NCBI RefSeq assembly: GCF_001555965.1
Contig: NZ_LSHX01000052.1
Coordinates: forward strand, 61,001-125,000
Reading direction: 5' to 3'
Length of the DNA: 64,000 bases
DNA from: Sphingomonas sp. CCH21-G11
GTDB lineage: Bacteria; Pseudomonadota; Alphaproteobacteria; Sphingomonadales; Sphingomonadaceae
A model generated the notes under the pieces. It worked only from the letters and a program-made list of their open reading frames with translations, searched no databases and had not been told where the DNA came from. Both the position numbers and the translations under genes were made by a program. This document shows positions 25,378 to 34,974 of this stretch, piece after piece (the first letter of the stretch is position 1; the number at the start of each line of letters is the position of its first letter).

Positions 25378-26304
25378 TTACGTGCTGCCGGTCCCGAAGC
25401 GATAGACCGGGATGCCCATCTTGCGGGCCTTATCGGCCAGGTTGTCCTGAATGCCCGTGCCGGGGAAAATGATGACCCCGATTGGCATAATGCCGAGCAT
25501 CTGGTCGTTGCGCTTGAAAGGTGCTGCCTTGGCATGTTTTGCCCAGTCGGGTTTGAAGGCGACCTGTGCGACCTTGCGGTTATTGGCCCAGGTGGCCGCG
25601 ATGCGTTCCGCACCCTTGGGCGATCCGCCGTGCATGAGCACCATGTCCGGGTGCTTGGCGTGGACCTGATCGAGCTTGGCCCAGATCGTCCGGTGATCGG
25701 TGGTGTCACCGCCCGAGAAGGCGATTTTCGGTCCGGCGGGCAGCAGCACCTCGTTGTCAGCCCGGCGTTTTGCGGCGATGAAGTCGCGGCTGTCGATCAT
25801 GGCCGAGGTCATCTGGCGATGGTTGACCCGTGAGCCGGAACGTTGCGACCAGGGCGTGCCGGTGGTGTGCAGATAGATGTCGGCGGCGGCATCGCGGAAG
25901 GTTTCCATGCTGTCGCGGCGCTCGATCAGGCTTTGGCCCGCGCCGATCAAGGTTTCGAGCTGGACGGATTTGACCTCGCTGCCGTCCTGTTCGCGCTGGA
26001 GGCGCTTTTGTGCCTGCTCGTTATCGTCGAGTTTCGTCTCAATCCGAAGGGCAGCGCGATGGAAGGTGTTGACGGTGGACCATAGGATCTCGTCGAGGTC
26101 GAAATCGAGGCTGGTGTCGGCCATGGTGGAAATCAGGGCGTCGAAGATATCGGAGACCGCGCCCTGGATGACATGATCTTCGGGTGTGATCCGGGGATCG
26201 GCCTCGTCTTCGGAGGGACGGTAGCCGTAGAGTTCGAGTTCTTCGATGGCATGGCCGGTCGGGGACGTGCTGTGATCGGGTTCGTAATCGTCATGCGCGT
26301 ACAT
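25378..26304 (-). CDS. DUF2493 (SLOG-like) domain-containing protein
   Basis: A 308-residue protein. The N-terminal 180 residues are acidic and helical, and the C-terminal part is the DUF2493 domain: IAFSGGDTTDHRTIWAKLDQ, DMVLMHGGSPKGAERIAATW, VAFKPDWAKHAKAAPFKRND and IIFPGTGIQDNLADKARKMG. This is a Rossmann-like nucleotide-sensing fold of the SLOG superfamily. It is a standard gene of alphaproteobacterial ICEs, upstream-adjacent to the toprim gene here, but its role is unknown; nucleotide sensing in conflict systems has been proposed for the wider superfamily. Confidence 0.87.
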   Translation of the reverse strand: MYAHDDYEPDHSTSPTGHAIEELELYGYRPSEDEADPRITPEDHVIQGAVSDIFDALISTMADTSLDFDLDEILWSTVNTFHRAALRIETKLDDNEQAQKRLQREQDGSEVKSVQLETLIGAGQSLIERRDSMETFRDAAADIYLHTTGTPWSQRSGSRVNHRQMTSAMIDSRDFIAAKRRADNEVLLPAGPKIAFSGGDTTDHRTIWAKLDQVHAKHPDMVLMHGGSPKGAERIAATWANNRKVAQVAFKPDWAKHAKAAPFKRNDQMLGIMPIGVIIFPGTGIQDNLADKARKMGIPVYRFGTGST

Positions 26305-26610
26305 GGGATGCTTCCGTCAGTTGGACCGCGACCGTCGCGGCCTTCATGGCGAGACACGCCCACGGGCGCTCCGGTCTGGCAGCGCGAGCCTCTGGCGAGG
26401 GCCCTGATGGCAAAGCCCGGCTGATTTGTTTCGCGCTGTAAAGGCGGCTCTGCCGCCGACGGAAATCAGTCGGGCGACGCCATTGCCTGACCGGAGCGTT
26501 TGTGGGCCGCTCGCCCTCTCAGAAGGCCAAGGCGCGGTCCTCTGCTGATGACAGGATACAGCCTATGCGCATGACAGGATCGGAACGTCCCGATCACGGC
26601 CCCGTACCGG
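26305..26610. other. 306-bp intergenic region, no gene seen
   Basis: No frame here has a credible start or family resemblance. It contains the short hairpin GGCGGC-TCTG-CCGCC near 26441-26456 and separates the toprim gene (leftward) from the DUF2493 gene downstream. It could hold the promoter of the DUF2493 gene. Confidence 0.4.
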
Positions 26611-27648
26611 CTATGCGCTTGAAGCCATGAAGCGGCTGACGTCCTCGGGAGCGATTTGCACCCGGATCTCTGCCCGAACGGCATCCAGCCCGTGAGTTGT
26701 GAGATCTTCATTGAAGTCCCCCATCACGGGCGAGAGCGTGATGGTCTCGATTCCGGCATCAACCGCCCGGTTCACCAGGCGATCGCGTGCGCTGTCGCCT
26801 GCCGGATCGTTGTCGCGGACGATATAGAGCCTGCGCAGTTGCGGGGGGAACAGGATGGCGGCGAGGTGTCCGGCCGAGAGTGCGGAAACCATCGGCATAG
26901 TGGTCAGAACCTGACGCAGCGACAGAATGGTTTCGATACCTTCCCCCGCTGCCATAACATCCTGCACATCCCCGAAACGAACCGCATGTCCGCGCAGGTC
27001 GCCCATTGCCTTCCTCGGCGGATCGACAGGCGCCTTGCCGGAGCCGTCCGGGGCCAGCCATGTGCGGTGGGCGCCGGTGATCCTGCCATCGAGGTCGGTG
27101 ACGGCGGCGATCATGGCGGGCCATGCTTGCGTCGGGCCATCGTCCTCGGGCCGCCAGTAGCAGTTGGGATGGAAGCGCAGATTTGCGCTCTGGCGTAAAT
27201 CCGTAATGCCGCGTCCGCGTAAATACGCTTCTGCGGTACTGCCGATCAGCGGCTGCGTCATGCGCCAGAGGCGACGTGCGGCCTCGGATGATCCCGATGG
27301 TGCTGGCGTTCGGGACGGACCGGATGGCGGCTGCGGTTCAGGATGCGGCAGGCTGAGGAAACGCCGGGCTTCTTCGGCAACGTCTGCGAAGTCGATCAGA
27401 CCGAGCGAGTCCCGGATCACGTCCAGCAGATCGCCATATTCCCCCGTGGCCGAGTCCTGCCATTTACCGGCAGCGCCTTTCACGCTGTCGTGCAGCCTGA
27501 CGAACATGGATCGGCCAGCCGTGTTTCGGACATCGCCAACCTGCCAGTAATTGCCCTGTTTGCGACCATTCGAGAGATAGTGACGGCACACCGCCTCGGC
27601 CTGCCGGCCGAGACGCTGCGCCAGTTCGGAAGCGTTGAGACGCGACAT
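26611..27648 (-). CDS. Toprim domain-containing primase-like protein
   Basis: A 345-residue protein. The N-terminal part (SRLNASELAQRLGRQAEAVC ... GRKQGNYWQVGDV) resembles DUF7146/CHC2-like zinc-free primase N-termini; the C-terminal Toprim domain has DVMAAGEGIETILSLRQVLT (catalytic glutamate) and RRLYIVRDNDPAGDSARDRL (DxD). It may prime the transferred strand during conjugation. It starts within one base of the strawberry-notch stop, so both genes are co-transcribed. Confidence 0.88.
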   Translation of the reverse strand: MSRLNASELAQRLGRQAEAVCRHYLSNGRKQGNYWQVGDVRNTAGRSMFVRLHDSVKGAAGKWQDSATGEYGDLLDVIRDSLGLIDFADVAEEARRFLSLPHPEPQPPSGPSRTPAPSGSSEAARRLWRMTQPLIGSTAEAYLRGRGITDLRQSANLRFHPNCYWRPEDDGPTQAWPAMIAAVTDLDGRITGAHRTWLAPDGSGKAPVDPPRKAMGDLRGHAVRFGDVQDVMAAGEGIETILSLRQVLTTMPMVSALSAGHLAAILFPPQLRRLYIVRDNDPAGDSARDRLVNRAVDAGIETITLSPVMGDFNEDLTTHGLDAVRAEIRVQIAPEDVSRFMASSA

Positions 27649-30600
27649 TATGCGGCCTCCCGCTCACCGATGCGTTCAACCGGGAAGCGGTCAAGCAGTT
27701 TGCCGATGATCTCCGATCCCGTAGAATCGACGGGCACGAAGAAGCGCAGTTTCCACGAGATGATCTCGCTGAAGAGGCCATAGGCCCGCAGCCGGTCGCG
27801 CATCACGTCCGTAAAACCGGTCAGTTCGATCCGGTTGGTGCCCATGACCCGGACGCGGCGCAGTTGAAGCCCCTCGGCGAGATCAAGGATCGTGCGACCT
27901 TCGATCAGCGCGGCATAGGCGGAATGCGGTGTCAGGCTGCTGGTGACGCCACTGGTCGAGGCATTGGCAGCCCAGGCCGGCGAGACCCGGCGACCGATGA
28001 CGCGTTCGCCTTCGTCGGTCTGGAGGCGATAGACGCGGGAGGAGTCCTGCGGCAGGCGCTTCCAGATTGGCAGAAGCAGCCCCGTCACCATATGCAGGAT
28101 GCTGTCGGTGAACTCCGGCACCTCGGCCAGTTCCGTCTTCCAGGCCATCGTGAAGGCCGCACGGTCGGCCTCGATCCAGTGGGTCTCACCCATTGCCCGC
28201 ACCGGAATGTTCATCGCCTCCATGGGCCGGATCAGCCGCACGCGCCGTTCGATCTCGCCATCATCCAGCATGACGCTGGTGGTCGGGATCTGCACGGCGG
28301 CACGACCGGATCGCTCGTTGATGAGCAATCTTGCGCGGGGATCATCCAGTTCAGCCAGGGCTGCATCGAGCGTGACCGGCTGATTGCGCTTGCGCTCTGT
28401 AAGCGTCAGGAGCCGGGTTTCCGCCCCTGTGCCCGGATGGGTGTGGATCACCTGCCGGTCGGTGACGATGAAGCTCTCCGCCTTCAGCGTTTCCAGCCCC
28501 ATGTCATAGGTGCCGGATGCAATCGCCCCGTCGATACGCGCCTGCAGAAGCTGCTCGAAGGCCGAGAACAGGATGCCCTGCAACTCGATGGTCAGCGCCA
28601 GCAGGCGGTTGAGGAAGGTGGTGATCGGCGGAAGTTCGTCCTTCACACCGTTGCTGTCCATGAGCTTCAGCCCGGTGGCGGATTCAAACCGTTCGAGAGA
28701 GCAACCCTCGACCTTGCCGCGCACGATCAGCAGATAGAGCTGGCGCAACGCATCGCGGGCATAGGCGGATTCCAGATTGTCCTCGGGGCGGAACAGCCCC
28801 TGACCGCCGGTCTGGCGCTGGCCGCGCGTGATCGCGCCCAGCGTGTCGAGGCGGCGGGCGATGGTCGAGAGAAAGCGCTTCTCGGCTTTGACATCCGTGG
28901 CGATGGGCCGGAACAGCGGCGGCTGCGCCTGATTGGTCCGGTTGGTGCGGCCCAGCCCCTGAATGGCGGCATCGGCCTTCCAGCCCGGTTCCAGCAGGTA
29001 ATGCACGCGCAGCCGCTGGTTTTTCGCCGAGAGTTCGGCGTGATAGCTGCGTCCCGTGCCACCGGCATCAGAGAAGACCAGAATGCGCTTCTGGTCATCC
29101 ATGAAGGCCGAAGTCTCGGCAAGGTTGGCAGAGGGTGCACGGTTCTCGACCGCAAGGCGTGCCGATGCACCGTCGCCCTTGCGCACGATCCGGCGCGAAC
29201 GCCCCGTAACCTCCGCCACCATATCCGTGCCGAAACGCTGCACGATCTGGTCGAGCGCACCGGGGACAGGCGGAAGCGAACCCAGCTGCTCCAGCATCTC
29301 GTCGCGCCGCGCTACAGCTTCGCGGCACTCAACCGGCTGACCGTCGCGGAAGACGGGGCGTGACGACAGGTTGCCTTCGCTTGTCGTGAAGGGTTCATAG
29401 AGCTGCACCGGAAAGGAATGCTGCAAATACGAGCCGACGTATTCCCTCGGAGTGACATCGACGGAAATATCGTTCCATTCCTCGGTCGGGATCTCGGACA
29501 GCCGCCGCTCCATCAGCGCTTCGCCGGTCGAGACAATCTGGATGACAGCGGCATGGCCCGCTTCCAGATCGGCCTCAATGGAGCGGATCAGGGTCGGTGT
29601 TTTCATGGAGGTCAGCAGATGGCCGAAGAAGCGCTGCTTGGTGCTTTCAAAGGCCGAACGGGCGGCGGATTTCGCCTGCCGGTTCAGCGTCCCCTCGCTG
29701 CCGGTGATGTTGGCGGCTTCCATGGCCGCATCCAGGTTCCCATGAATGACGGCGAAGGCGGCAGCATATGAATCGTAGATGTATCGCTGTTCGTCCATGA
29801 GCTGATGCTCGACCAGTTCATATTCGACGCCATCATAGGAGAGTGAGCGGGCGGTATAGAGGCCGAGGGATCGCAGATCGCGGGCCAGCACCTCCATGGC
29901 CGCAACGCCACCGGCTTCGATCGCCTCTACAAACTCGGCGCGGGTCTGGAACGGAAAATCCTCACCGCCCCAGAGGCCGAGGCGCTGCGCATAGGCGAGA
30001 TTGTGGACGGTAGTGGCGCCGGTCGCCGAGACATAGACGACACGGGCATCGGGCAGCGCGTGCTGAAGCCGCAGGCCTGCACGTCCCTGCTGCGAAGCGG
30101 CGACATCGCCGCGTTCTCCTTTTCCGCCACCAGCATTCTGCATGGAATGGCTCTCGTCGAATATAATGGCTCCATCGAAATCGGAGCCCAACCATTCGAC
30201 GATCTGCTTGACGCGGGAAACCTTCTCGCCCCGGTCGTCGGAGCGTAGCGTGGCATAGGTGGTAAAAAGGATGCCTTCCGACAGCGTGATCGGCTTGCCC
30301 TGCGGGAAGCGTGACAGAGGCGTGACAAGCAGCCGTTCCATGCCAAGCGCTGCCCAGTCGCGCTGCGCGTCCTCGATCAGCTTGTCGGATTTGGAGATCC
30401 AGATCGCCTTGCGCCGACCGCGCAGCCAGTTGTCGAGAATGATGGCGGCGGACTGGCGGCCTTTGCCAGCGCCGGTTCCGTCACCGAGCATGAAGCCCCG
30501 GCGAAAGCGGATCGATCCGGCAGCATCCTCGGGTGCAGCGCTCACATTGTCGAAATGCTCGTCCACGGTCCATGCACCCGCGAGATGATCGGCATGGGCT

Positions 30601-31970
30601 TCACCGGCATAGATCACCGTTTCAAGCTGGGCGTCCGACAGACGCGCGCAGATGTCAGCGGGCAGCATGGGCCGGTAGGAAGGCTTCGGCGGTGCGACCG
30701 AGGCCATGGCGGCGGATTGCACGAGTTTGGTCGGATGCGGCTGTGCGCCAGCGATGCGCAGCGATTGCAGCGCATATTCCTCATAGATGGCGTCGGACAG
30801 GCGAGCGCCTTCCGGCGGTGCCCAGTCCACGGTGTCATAGGCGAGTTCGACGCCCTCGGGATCGTTGGCCGGAGCAGCGGCAGGCCGCGCATCTGCCGAG
30901 CGGGCCAGATAGCCTCGCACGGTTTTCGGCGCGGTGGCCGAAGCGGAAACCACGATCTTCGGCAATGACACTGGCAGGCGCGGCGGAACCTGCGCCTCGA
31001 TCCAGCCGATCAGCGTGGCAACATCGGGCGCGATCCCTAGCGATACCGGAAAAATGCCCGGATCGTCGGCGGGCAGTTTGTCGATAACGGTCAGCCGCGT
31101 GTCGATCGTGGTGCCGTGCTTTGCATAGACCGCGCCGTCGACGGCAGCGCTGAACACCACACGGCCACGCGCCTGCAAGCGGATGAAGGCGTCCCGCCAT
31201 GCCGGAGCTTCGGGGCCAAAGCCTGCGCCGGTGATCGTCACCAGCCGACCGCCCGGTGCAAGACGGGCCAGCGCCGAGGCAACATGGCGGTAGGCGGCAT
31301 CGGCGACACGCCCACTGACATTGGCCATGACCGAGAATGGCGGGTTCATCAGCACCACGGACGGGACGGCATCCGGGGCCAGATGATCGTCGATCTGGGC
31401 GGCGTCGAACCGGTTGACGGCAAAGGCCGGAAAGAGCTCGGCAAGCAGTTCAGCGCGGGTATCGGCCAGTTCGTTGAGGATCAGCGAGCCGCCGATGGTC
31501 TGCGCCAGGATCGCCAGAAGGCCGGTGCCAGCGGACGGTTCCAGCACCCTGTCATCAGGTGTGATCGCGGCGGCTGTCAGAGCGGCAAGGCCGAGGGGGA
31601 TCGGCGTCGAAAATTGCTGGAAGTTCTGGCTTTCCTCGGAACGCCGGGTCTGCGTGGGCAATAGTCCCGCGATCTTTGCCAACACGGAAACCCGTGTAGC
31701 CGGAGACGCGGCTTTACGGAAAAGCGCCTTTCCGTATTTGCGCAGGAAGAGAACGGTAGCGACTTCGCAGGCCTCATAGGCCAGCTTCCAGTCCCAGGCG
31801 CCTGTGGCATCGGACGCGCCGAAGGCCGTTTCCATAGCGCCGCGCAATGTGACGGCATCGACGCGCTGACCGCGTTCGAGATAGGGGAGCAGATGATCGG
31901 CCGCAGCCAGGATCGCGGGCGCAGCCGCCAGCGGCGTGACCGGATCGGTCACGGGGAAAACCATGTTCAT
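27648..31970 (-). CDS. Strawberry-notch-like helicase with N-terminal methylase-like domain
   Basis: A 1,440-residue protein from the ATG at 31970 (a second ATG at 31964 is possible). Residues about 110-330 are an N6-methylase-like domain with LEPSAGTGLLAILAQ and VVLMNPPFSVM. After residue about 430 comes a superfamily-2 helicase: GDGTGAGKGRQSAAIILDNW (Walker A), IIFDESHSMQNAGGGKGERG (Walker B, DESH), SATGATTVHNLAYAQRLGLW, and the C-terminal SBNO domain with FSDAGGTGRSYHAELSAKNQ and LGRTNRTNQAQPPLF. It is a hallmark large gene of alphaproteobacterial ICEs and phages. It may protect or remodel incoming element DNA, but its function is not established. Confidence 0.9.
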   Translation of the reverse strand: MNMVFPVTDPVTPLAAAPAILAAADHLLPYLERGQRVDAVTLRGAMETAFGASDATGAWDWKLAYEACEVATVLFLRKYGKALFRKAASPATRVSVLAKIAGLLPTQTRRSEESQNFQQFSTPIPLGLAALTAAAITPDDRVLEPSAGTGLLAILAQTIGGSLILNELADTRAELLAELFPAFAVNRFDAAQIDDHLAPDAVPSVVLMNPPFSVMANVSGRVADAAYRHVASALARLAPGGRLVTITGAGFGPEAPAWRDAFIRLQARGRVVFSAAVDGAVYAKHGTTIDTRLTVIDKLPADDPGIFPVSLGIAPDVATLIGWIEAQVPPRLPVSLPKIVVSASATAPKTVRGYLARSADARPAAAPANDPEGVELAYDTVDWAPPEGARLSDAIYEEYALQSLRIAGAQPHPTKLVQSAAMASVAPPKPSYRPMLPADICARLSDAQLETVIYAGEAHADHLAGAWTVDEHFDNVSAAPEDAAGSIRFRRGFMLGDGTGAGKGRQSAAIILDNWLRGRRKAIWISKSDKLIEDAQRDWAALGMERLLVTPLSRFPQGKPITLSEGILFTTYATLRSDDRGEKVSRVKQIVEWLGSDFDGAIIFDESHSMQNAGGGKGERGDVAASQQGRAGLRLQHALPDARVVYVSATGATTVHNLAYAQRLGLWGGEDFPFQTRAEFVEAIEAGGVAAMEVLARDLRSLGLYTARSLSYDGVEYELVEHQLMDEQRYIYDSYAAAFAVIHGNLDAAMEAANITGSEGTLNRQAKSAARSAFESTKQRFFGHLLTSMKTPTLIRSIEADLEAGHAAVIQIVSTGEALMERRLSEIPTEEWNDISVDVTPREYVGSYLQHSFPVQLYEPFTTSEGNLSSRPVFRDGQPVECREAVARRDEMLEQLGSLPPVPGALDQIVQRFGTDMVAEVTGRSRRIVRKGDGASARLAVENRAPSANLAETSAFMDDQKRILVFSDAGGTGRSYHAELSAKNQRLRVHYLLEPGWKADAAIQGLGRTNRTNQAQPPLFRPIATDVKAEKRFLSTIARRLDTLGAITRGQRQTGGQGLFRPEDNLESAYARDALRQLYLLIVRGKVEGCSLERFESATGLKLMDSNGVKDELPPITTFLNRLLALTIELQGILFSAFEQLLQARIDGAIASGTYDMGLETLKAESFIVTDRQVIHTHPGTGAETRLLTLTERKRNQPVTLDAALAELDDPRARLLINERSGRAAVQIPTTSVMLDDGEIERRVRLIRPMEAMNIPVRAMGETHWIEADRAAFTMAWKTELAEVPEFTDSILHMVTGLLLPIWKRLPQDSSRVYRLQTDEGERVIGRRVSPAWAANASTSGVTSSLTPHSAYAALIEGRTILDLAEGLQLRRVRVMGTNRIELTGFTDVMRDRLRAYGLFSEIISWKLRFFVPVDSTGSEIIGKLLDRFPVERIGEREAA

Positions 31971-32077
31971 GTCGAGAACCTCAGGAGAGCAGAAATGGAA
32001 GAGCCGGGACAGCGCGCTCTCTTGACCGCCCGGACTCAACCCGTTCCGGCCCGCCTCTGACTCTCAAAGCGCAGCAT

Positions 32078-32111
32078 GCAAAAAGCGCCCCGACCGGATG
32101 GCGGGGCGCTT
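32078..32111 (-). terminator. Intrinsic terminator after the 32119 gene
   Basis: A perfect 10-bp stem AAGCGCCCCG (32083-32092) and CGGGGCGCTT (32102-32111) with a 9-nt loop, followed on the minus strand by a run of T. It lies 8 nt past the stop at 32119 and upstream of the strawberry-notch gene, so that gene needs its own promoter. Confidence 0.82.
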
Positions 32112-32118
32112 GTCGTCA

Positions 32119-32763
32119 TCAGCCGAAGCGGCGACCGGCTTCGGTGAAAGTGTATTCGTTGGCGGCGATGGTTTCATCGACCACTTCGTCCGAAGACAGA
32201 TAGGCATATTCGCGCTCAAGCTGGCGGTAGAGCCAGCGGGCCAGATCGCGCAGCGCCTCGATGATCGTCTCCTCGGCATCGCCGGTCATGTCCTGGTATG
32301 TCGGACTATCGCGCTCGACCGAGATCGACATGCAGTATTCGTGATAATAATGGCCGCGATGGCTGGCATCGGCGCGAAGCTGGTAGAAGTTGCGGCGCTG
32401 GATCGCCTGAAGTGTATCGGCGATGCGGTGCAGCTCGGTGTCCTGCGGGGCGTATTCCCGGATCAGGCGCGGTGCATGTTTGCGGTAGGAATACCAGGAT
32501 TCAAAGCAGGCACCGTCCCCCTGCGAAGAAAAGCCCCGGAACCAGATGCAGGGGTCTTGCCGTGTGCCGCCTCCCATCAACCGGATGGTGCGGGTCTTGA
32601 GGTTCAGCCCGAGGATTTCGGCGATACGCTGGAAATCTTCATAGACGGCATCGTACCAGTCATAGTCGAAGCCGCCCTCACGATACCAGGCGCGGGCCTT
32701 CTCCTTCGCCGCATCGGCCAATTCGCCCAGGCGATACACGGTGGTTTCGATGATCTCAGGCAT
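32119..32763 (-). CDS. Conserved ICE protein of unknown function
   Basis: A 214-residue protein from the ATG at 32763 (MPEIIETTVYRLGELADAAK). The N-terminal segment YRLGELADAAKEKARAWYRE resembles proteins labelled in sphingomonad ICEs as 'antitoxin of toxin-antitoxin stability system', a weak label. The rest, with DAVYEDFQRIAEILGLNLKT and SISVERDSPTYQDMTGDAEE, resembles phage-type hypothetical proteins. No catalytic motif is visible. It overlaps the next upstream gene by 8 nt and is followed by a strong terminator. Confidence 0.75.
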   Translation of the reverse strand: MPEIIETTVYRLGELADAAKEKARAWYREGGFDYDWYDAVYEDFQRIAEILGLNLKTRTIRLMGGGTRQDPCIWFRGFSSQGDGACFESWYSYRKHAPRLIREYAPQDTELHRIADTLQAIQRRNFYQLRADASHRGHYYHEYCMSISVERDSPTYQDMTGDAEETIIEALRDLARWLYRQLEREYAYLSSDEVVDETIAANEYTFTEAGRRFG

Positions 32764-33172
32764 AGGGATCTCTCCCTTCCAGAACCGAGGAAAGCCAGCC
32801 ATCGGTATAGATCCAGTCCACTGTCTCGCCGGTGGCGAGATCAAGGGCATGCGCCCCACCACCAAATCCGTCGACGCGCGGTTTCGAGCAGCTATTTGCG
32901 TACTGGAAACCCCACAATCCACTCAGGCCAAATTCGGCAGCGCAGCGTTTGACGAATTGGATGACATGCTCAGGGTCACCCGTGACATCATCGCGCATCC
33001 AGAGTTGCGTACCGCCATGCTCTGGCTGGATGGAGAGCAGGAAGCCATCCGAGGGCGGATCTTCGGCGGCATTGTCATCCGCCAGAGCGTTGTAGAGATT
33101 GAGCGCGCGGGCAGCGTTTTCGGGGGTGCCTACGTCGAGGAGGCAGGAAAAGTGCGTGTAATAGTCGGCCAT
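32756..33172 (-). CDS. Hypothetical protein
   Basis: A 138-residue protein from the ATG at 33172 (MADYYTHFSCLLDVGTPENA). It is acidic, without membrane segments, and has the segment MRDDVTGDPEHVIQFVKRCA and a C-terminal GGGAHALDLATGETVDWIYT. I do not recognise a named family. Coupling by an 8-nt overlap to the 32119 gene suggests a shared operon and role. The start is chosen over 33193 because MADYY follows a purine-rich site. Confidence 0.7.
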   Translation of the reverse strand: MADYYTHFSCLLDVGTPENAARALNLYNALADDNAAEDPPSDGFLLSIQPEHGGTQLWMRDDVTGDPEHVIQFVKRCAAEFGLSGLWGFQYANSCSKPRVDGFGGGAHALDLATGETVDWIYTDGWLSSVLEGRDPYA

Positions 33173-33237
33173 GACGGTCTCCGGACATGACATGGCCCGG
33201 CGTATGGCCGAGCCGAATGGGATGGAAAGGGTGAAGC

Positions 33238-33795
33238 TCAGGCGGCCTGCGGCAAGCGGAGCAGATCGGCCGAGGTTTCGCGCCAGAAGGGATCGACCAA
33301 CCGGGCCTCCAGCGCAGCGGCGCGGTAACGCAGCCGTCTCGCATCACCGGGGTCCGAGGCCCGGAATGCCATACCGCGCAGGCGGCTGGCCTCGGTCACG
33401 ATCCTGCGTGCCTCGGCATCGGATGCGACTGGCTGTTGCCAAAGGATAATGCCGGCGCGGATTTCACCGGCGAGGACCAGGCGCTGATCTCGGTCCTGAA
33501 TGAGCATGATGCGCGGCTGAAAATACGGGAAGCTGTCCGGCCCCGTGCAAATATCACCGCGCGCGACGCGCAAGGCTGCGGCCTGGATGGCCTCTTCCGG
33601 TGACGGGCATTCCCCAAGCGGGATCACGCGGTCAATGCTGTTCGCCGCGTCTGCGGCGTCATAGCTGGCCACGCCGAGGCAAGAGATGCGCAGCGGCAGC
33701 TTTTGCGCTCGATAAAGCGCGGGCAGAACATCGACAGCCAGAATCTGACCGATGGAACGGAAGGTTTCGGAACGGACAAAGGTCATCGGGATCAC
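33238..33795 (-). CDS. Hypothetical ICE protein
   Basis: A 185-residue protein (MIPMTFVRSETFRSIGQILA); the ATG at 33786 is an alternative. It has no recognisable domain. The central part RVARGDICTGPDSFPYFQPR and the basic helical C-terminus SRLRGMAFRASDPGDARRLR suggest a soluble cytoplasmic protein. It directly follows a copy of the repeated leader sequence (33795-33874), the same arrangement as parB and ardC, so it is probably regulated with them. Confidence 0.7.
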   Translation of the reverse strand: MIPMTFVRSETFRSIGQILAVDVLPALYRAQKLPLRISCLGVASYDAADAANSIDRVIPLGECPSPEEAIQAAALRVARGDICTGPDSFPYFQPRIMLIQDRDQRLVLAGEIRAGIILWQQPVASDAEARRIVTEASRLRGMAFRASDPGDARRLRYRAAALEARLVDPFWRETSADLLRLPQAA

Positions 33796-33874
33796 TCCAT
33801 GACGGGCGCCGGTGAGCCTCTCTCTCCGACCCTCAACCCGTCACGGCCGAACGGCCCGCACTCTTCCTCTCTGA
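33795..33874 (-). repeat. Repeated leader with hairpin, copy A
   Basis: About 80 bp immediately upstream of the 33238-33795 gene. It shares with copies B (37122-37202) and C (38600-38680) the blocks gacgggcgccggtgagcctc, ctcaacccgtcacgg and ctcttcctct. Arms CCATGACGGG (33797-33806) and CCCGTCACGG (33837-33846) can form a 10-bp stem with one mismatch. Confidence 0.7.
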
Positions 33875-33984
33875 CCGGGGCAGCCCGGTTCCGCCGTCGG
33901 CGATGGGCAACCACCGCGACGCGCTGAAGGCCCGGTCGCGAGCTTGTCGCGGCTAGGCCGTCGGGGATGAGGCGCTGTCGCGCC

Positions 33985-34149
33985 TTACCCCCAAGGATCC
34001 AGCTCCAGCTTCACCATGTCGTCGTCGCCGTCGAACTCGGCGGCGGGACAAGCGGCGTGGGTGCCGTCCCCGGCCTGGAACACGACGATCTCGACCATCA
34101 GCGTGGCGGCGAGGCTGGCGGCGAAGGCGGTGGCATCTGCATAGGACAT
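33985..34149 (-). CDS. Small hypothetical protein
   Basis: A 54-residue acidic protein from the ATG at 34147-34149 (MSYADATAFAASLAATLMVE), ending DDDMVKLELDPWG. It has good codon composition and lies in the run of leftward ICE genes. An upstream start at 34185 would add 12 residues. Function unknown; small ORFs like this are common in this part of sphingomonad ICEs. Confidence 0.5.
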   Translation of the reverse strand: MSYADATAFAASLAATLMVEIVVFQAGDGTHAACPAAEFDGDDDMVKLELDPWG

Positions 34150-34571
34150 GGGTTCCGGCTCCTGTCTTTGGAGGCGGGGGACCATCCCCCGCGCGACAGG
34201 CGCCCGAAGTGTCTGACCGGATCTGCAATCACCCTCGGGCGTTCGGACTTTTTCCGAATCCCCGAGGGCGGCACGCTCGCGTAAGCCGACCCTTTACGGG
34301 TTGATTGTCAAAGAGACGGATCGGACCAAGGTTTGCGAATGGAAGCGGGGGTGGTGCTTTGCATCTGACAGGATGCCGGATACCCGCCCGCAGATGCTCT
34401 GCCGCGCCAGCCTTGCCGCCATGCGGGCATCAGGATCGTGTTCCCATCAGGCTGGAAATGGCCGTCGCTTGACCATGTGCAGGGATGGCCGGGTTTTGTA
34501 GTGAAGCTGGAGGTGGATCTGTGGGGTGAACAGCTATCATCCTCACGGCCCGACACCCCGCGATCGGGTCT
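34150..34571. other. 422-bp region without a supportable gene
   Basis: I see no credible ORF. A hairpin GGGGGA-CCA-TCCCCC (about 34177-34192) lies upstream of the 54-residue ORF, and a second inverted repeat built on CCCTCGGG and CCCGAGGG lies at about 34231-34270. They may be attenuator or terminator structures. The rest shows no pattern. Confidence 0.4.
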
Positions 34572-34877
34572 TCAGGTCCAAAGCCCATCGGCGATCTCAC
34601 GCGCGATCATAACGCGGGCATTCATCATCAGATCGTCGCCTGATGTGTCGACATGACCGAAGAAACGGGCACGAGCGCCATGAGCCGTCCAGTCGGCGTA
34701 GCGGCAATATTCACGCGCACTAAGCCGAAAAACCCGCATGTCTTCGGCCCAATGGGGCTTTGGCTCCACGACAACAGTGATGCCATCGCGGATTTCGGTC
34801 CACGGTAAGGTTCGATCCGACGGGGGATGTTCGCGGTCTTCCAGAAAAATCTGATCGATGTCGATGCTGATCGGCAT
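34572..34877 (-). CDS. Hypothetical protein
   Basis: A 101-residue protein from the ATG at 34877 (MPISIDIDQIFLEDREHPPS), ending VMIAREIADGLWT. It is soluble with no recognised domain. It is transcribed leftward, 97 bp downstream of parB. The longer frame from 35033 overlaps a purine-rich intergenic region and is not favoured. Confidence 0.62.
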   Translation of the reverse strand: MPISIDIDQIFLEDREHPPSDRTLPWTEIRDGITVVVEPKPHWAEDMRVFRLSAREYCRYADWTAHGARARFFGHVDTSGDDLMMNARVMIAREIADGLWT

Positions 34878-34974
34878 GGCGGCTCTCCAAAGAAAAAGCC
34901 CGATCACAAGGACCGGGCGAGTTACGGAAACGGGGCGGTTGGAACGAGGCGACCGAAGCCGCCCCGCATGAGCG

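Noticed and set aside
27864..29363. 499-codon rightward ORF inside the helicase gene
   Set aside because: Antisense shadow of the strawberry-notch gene without family resemblance.
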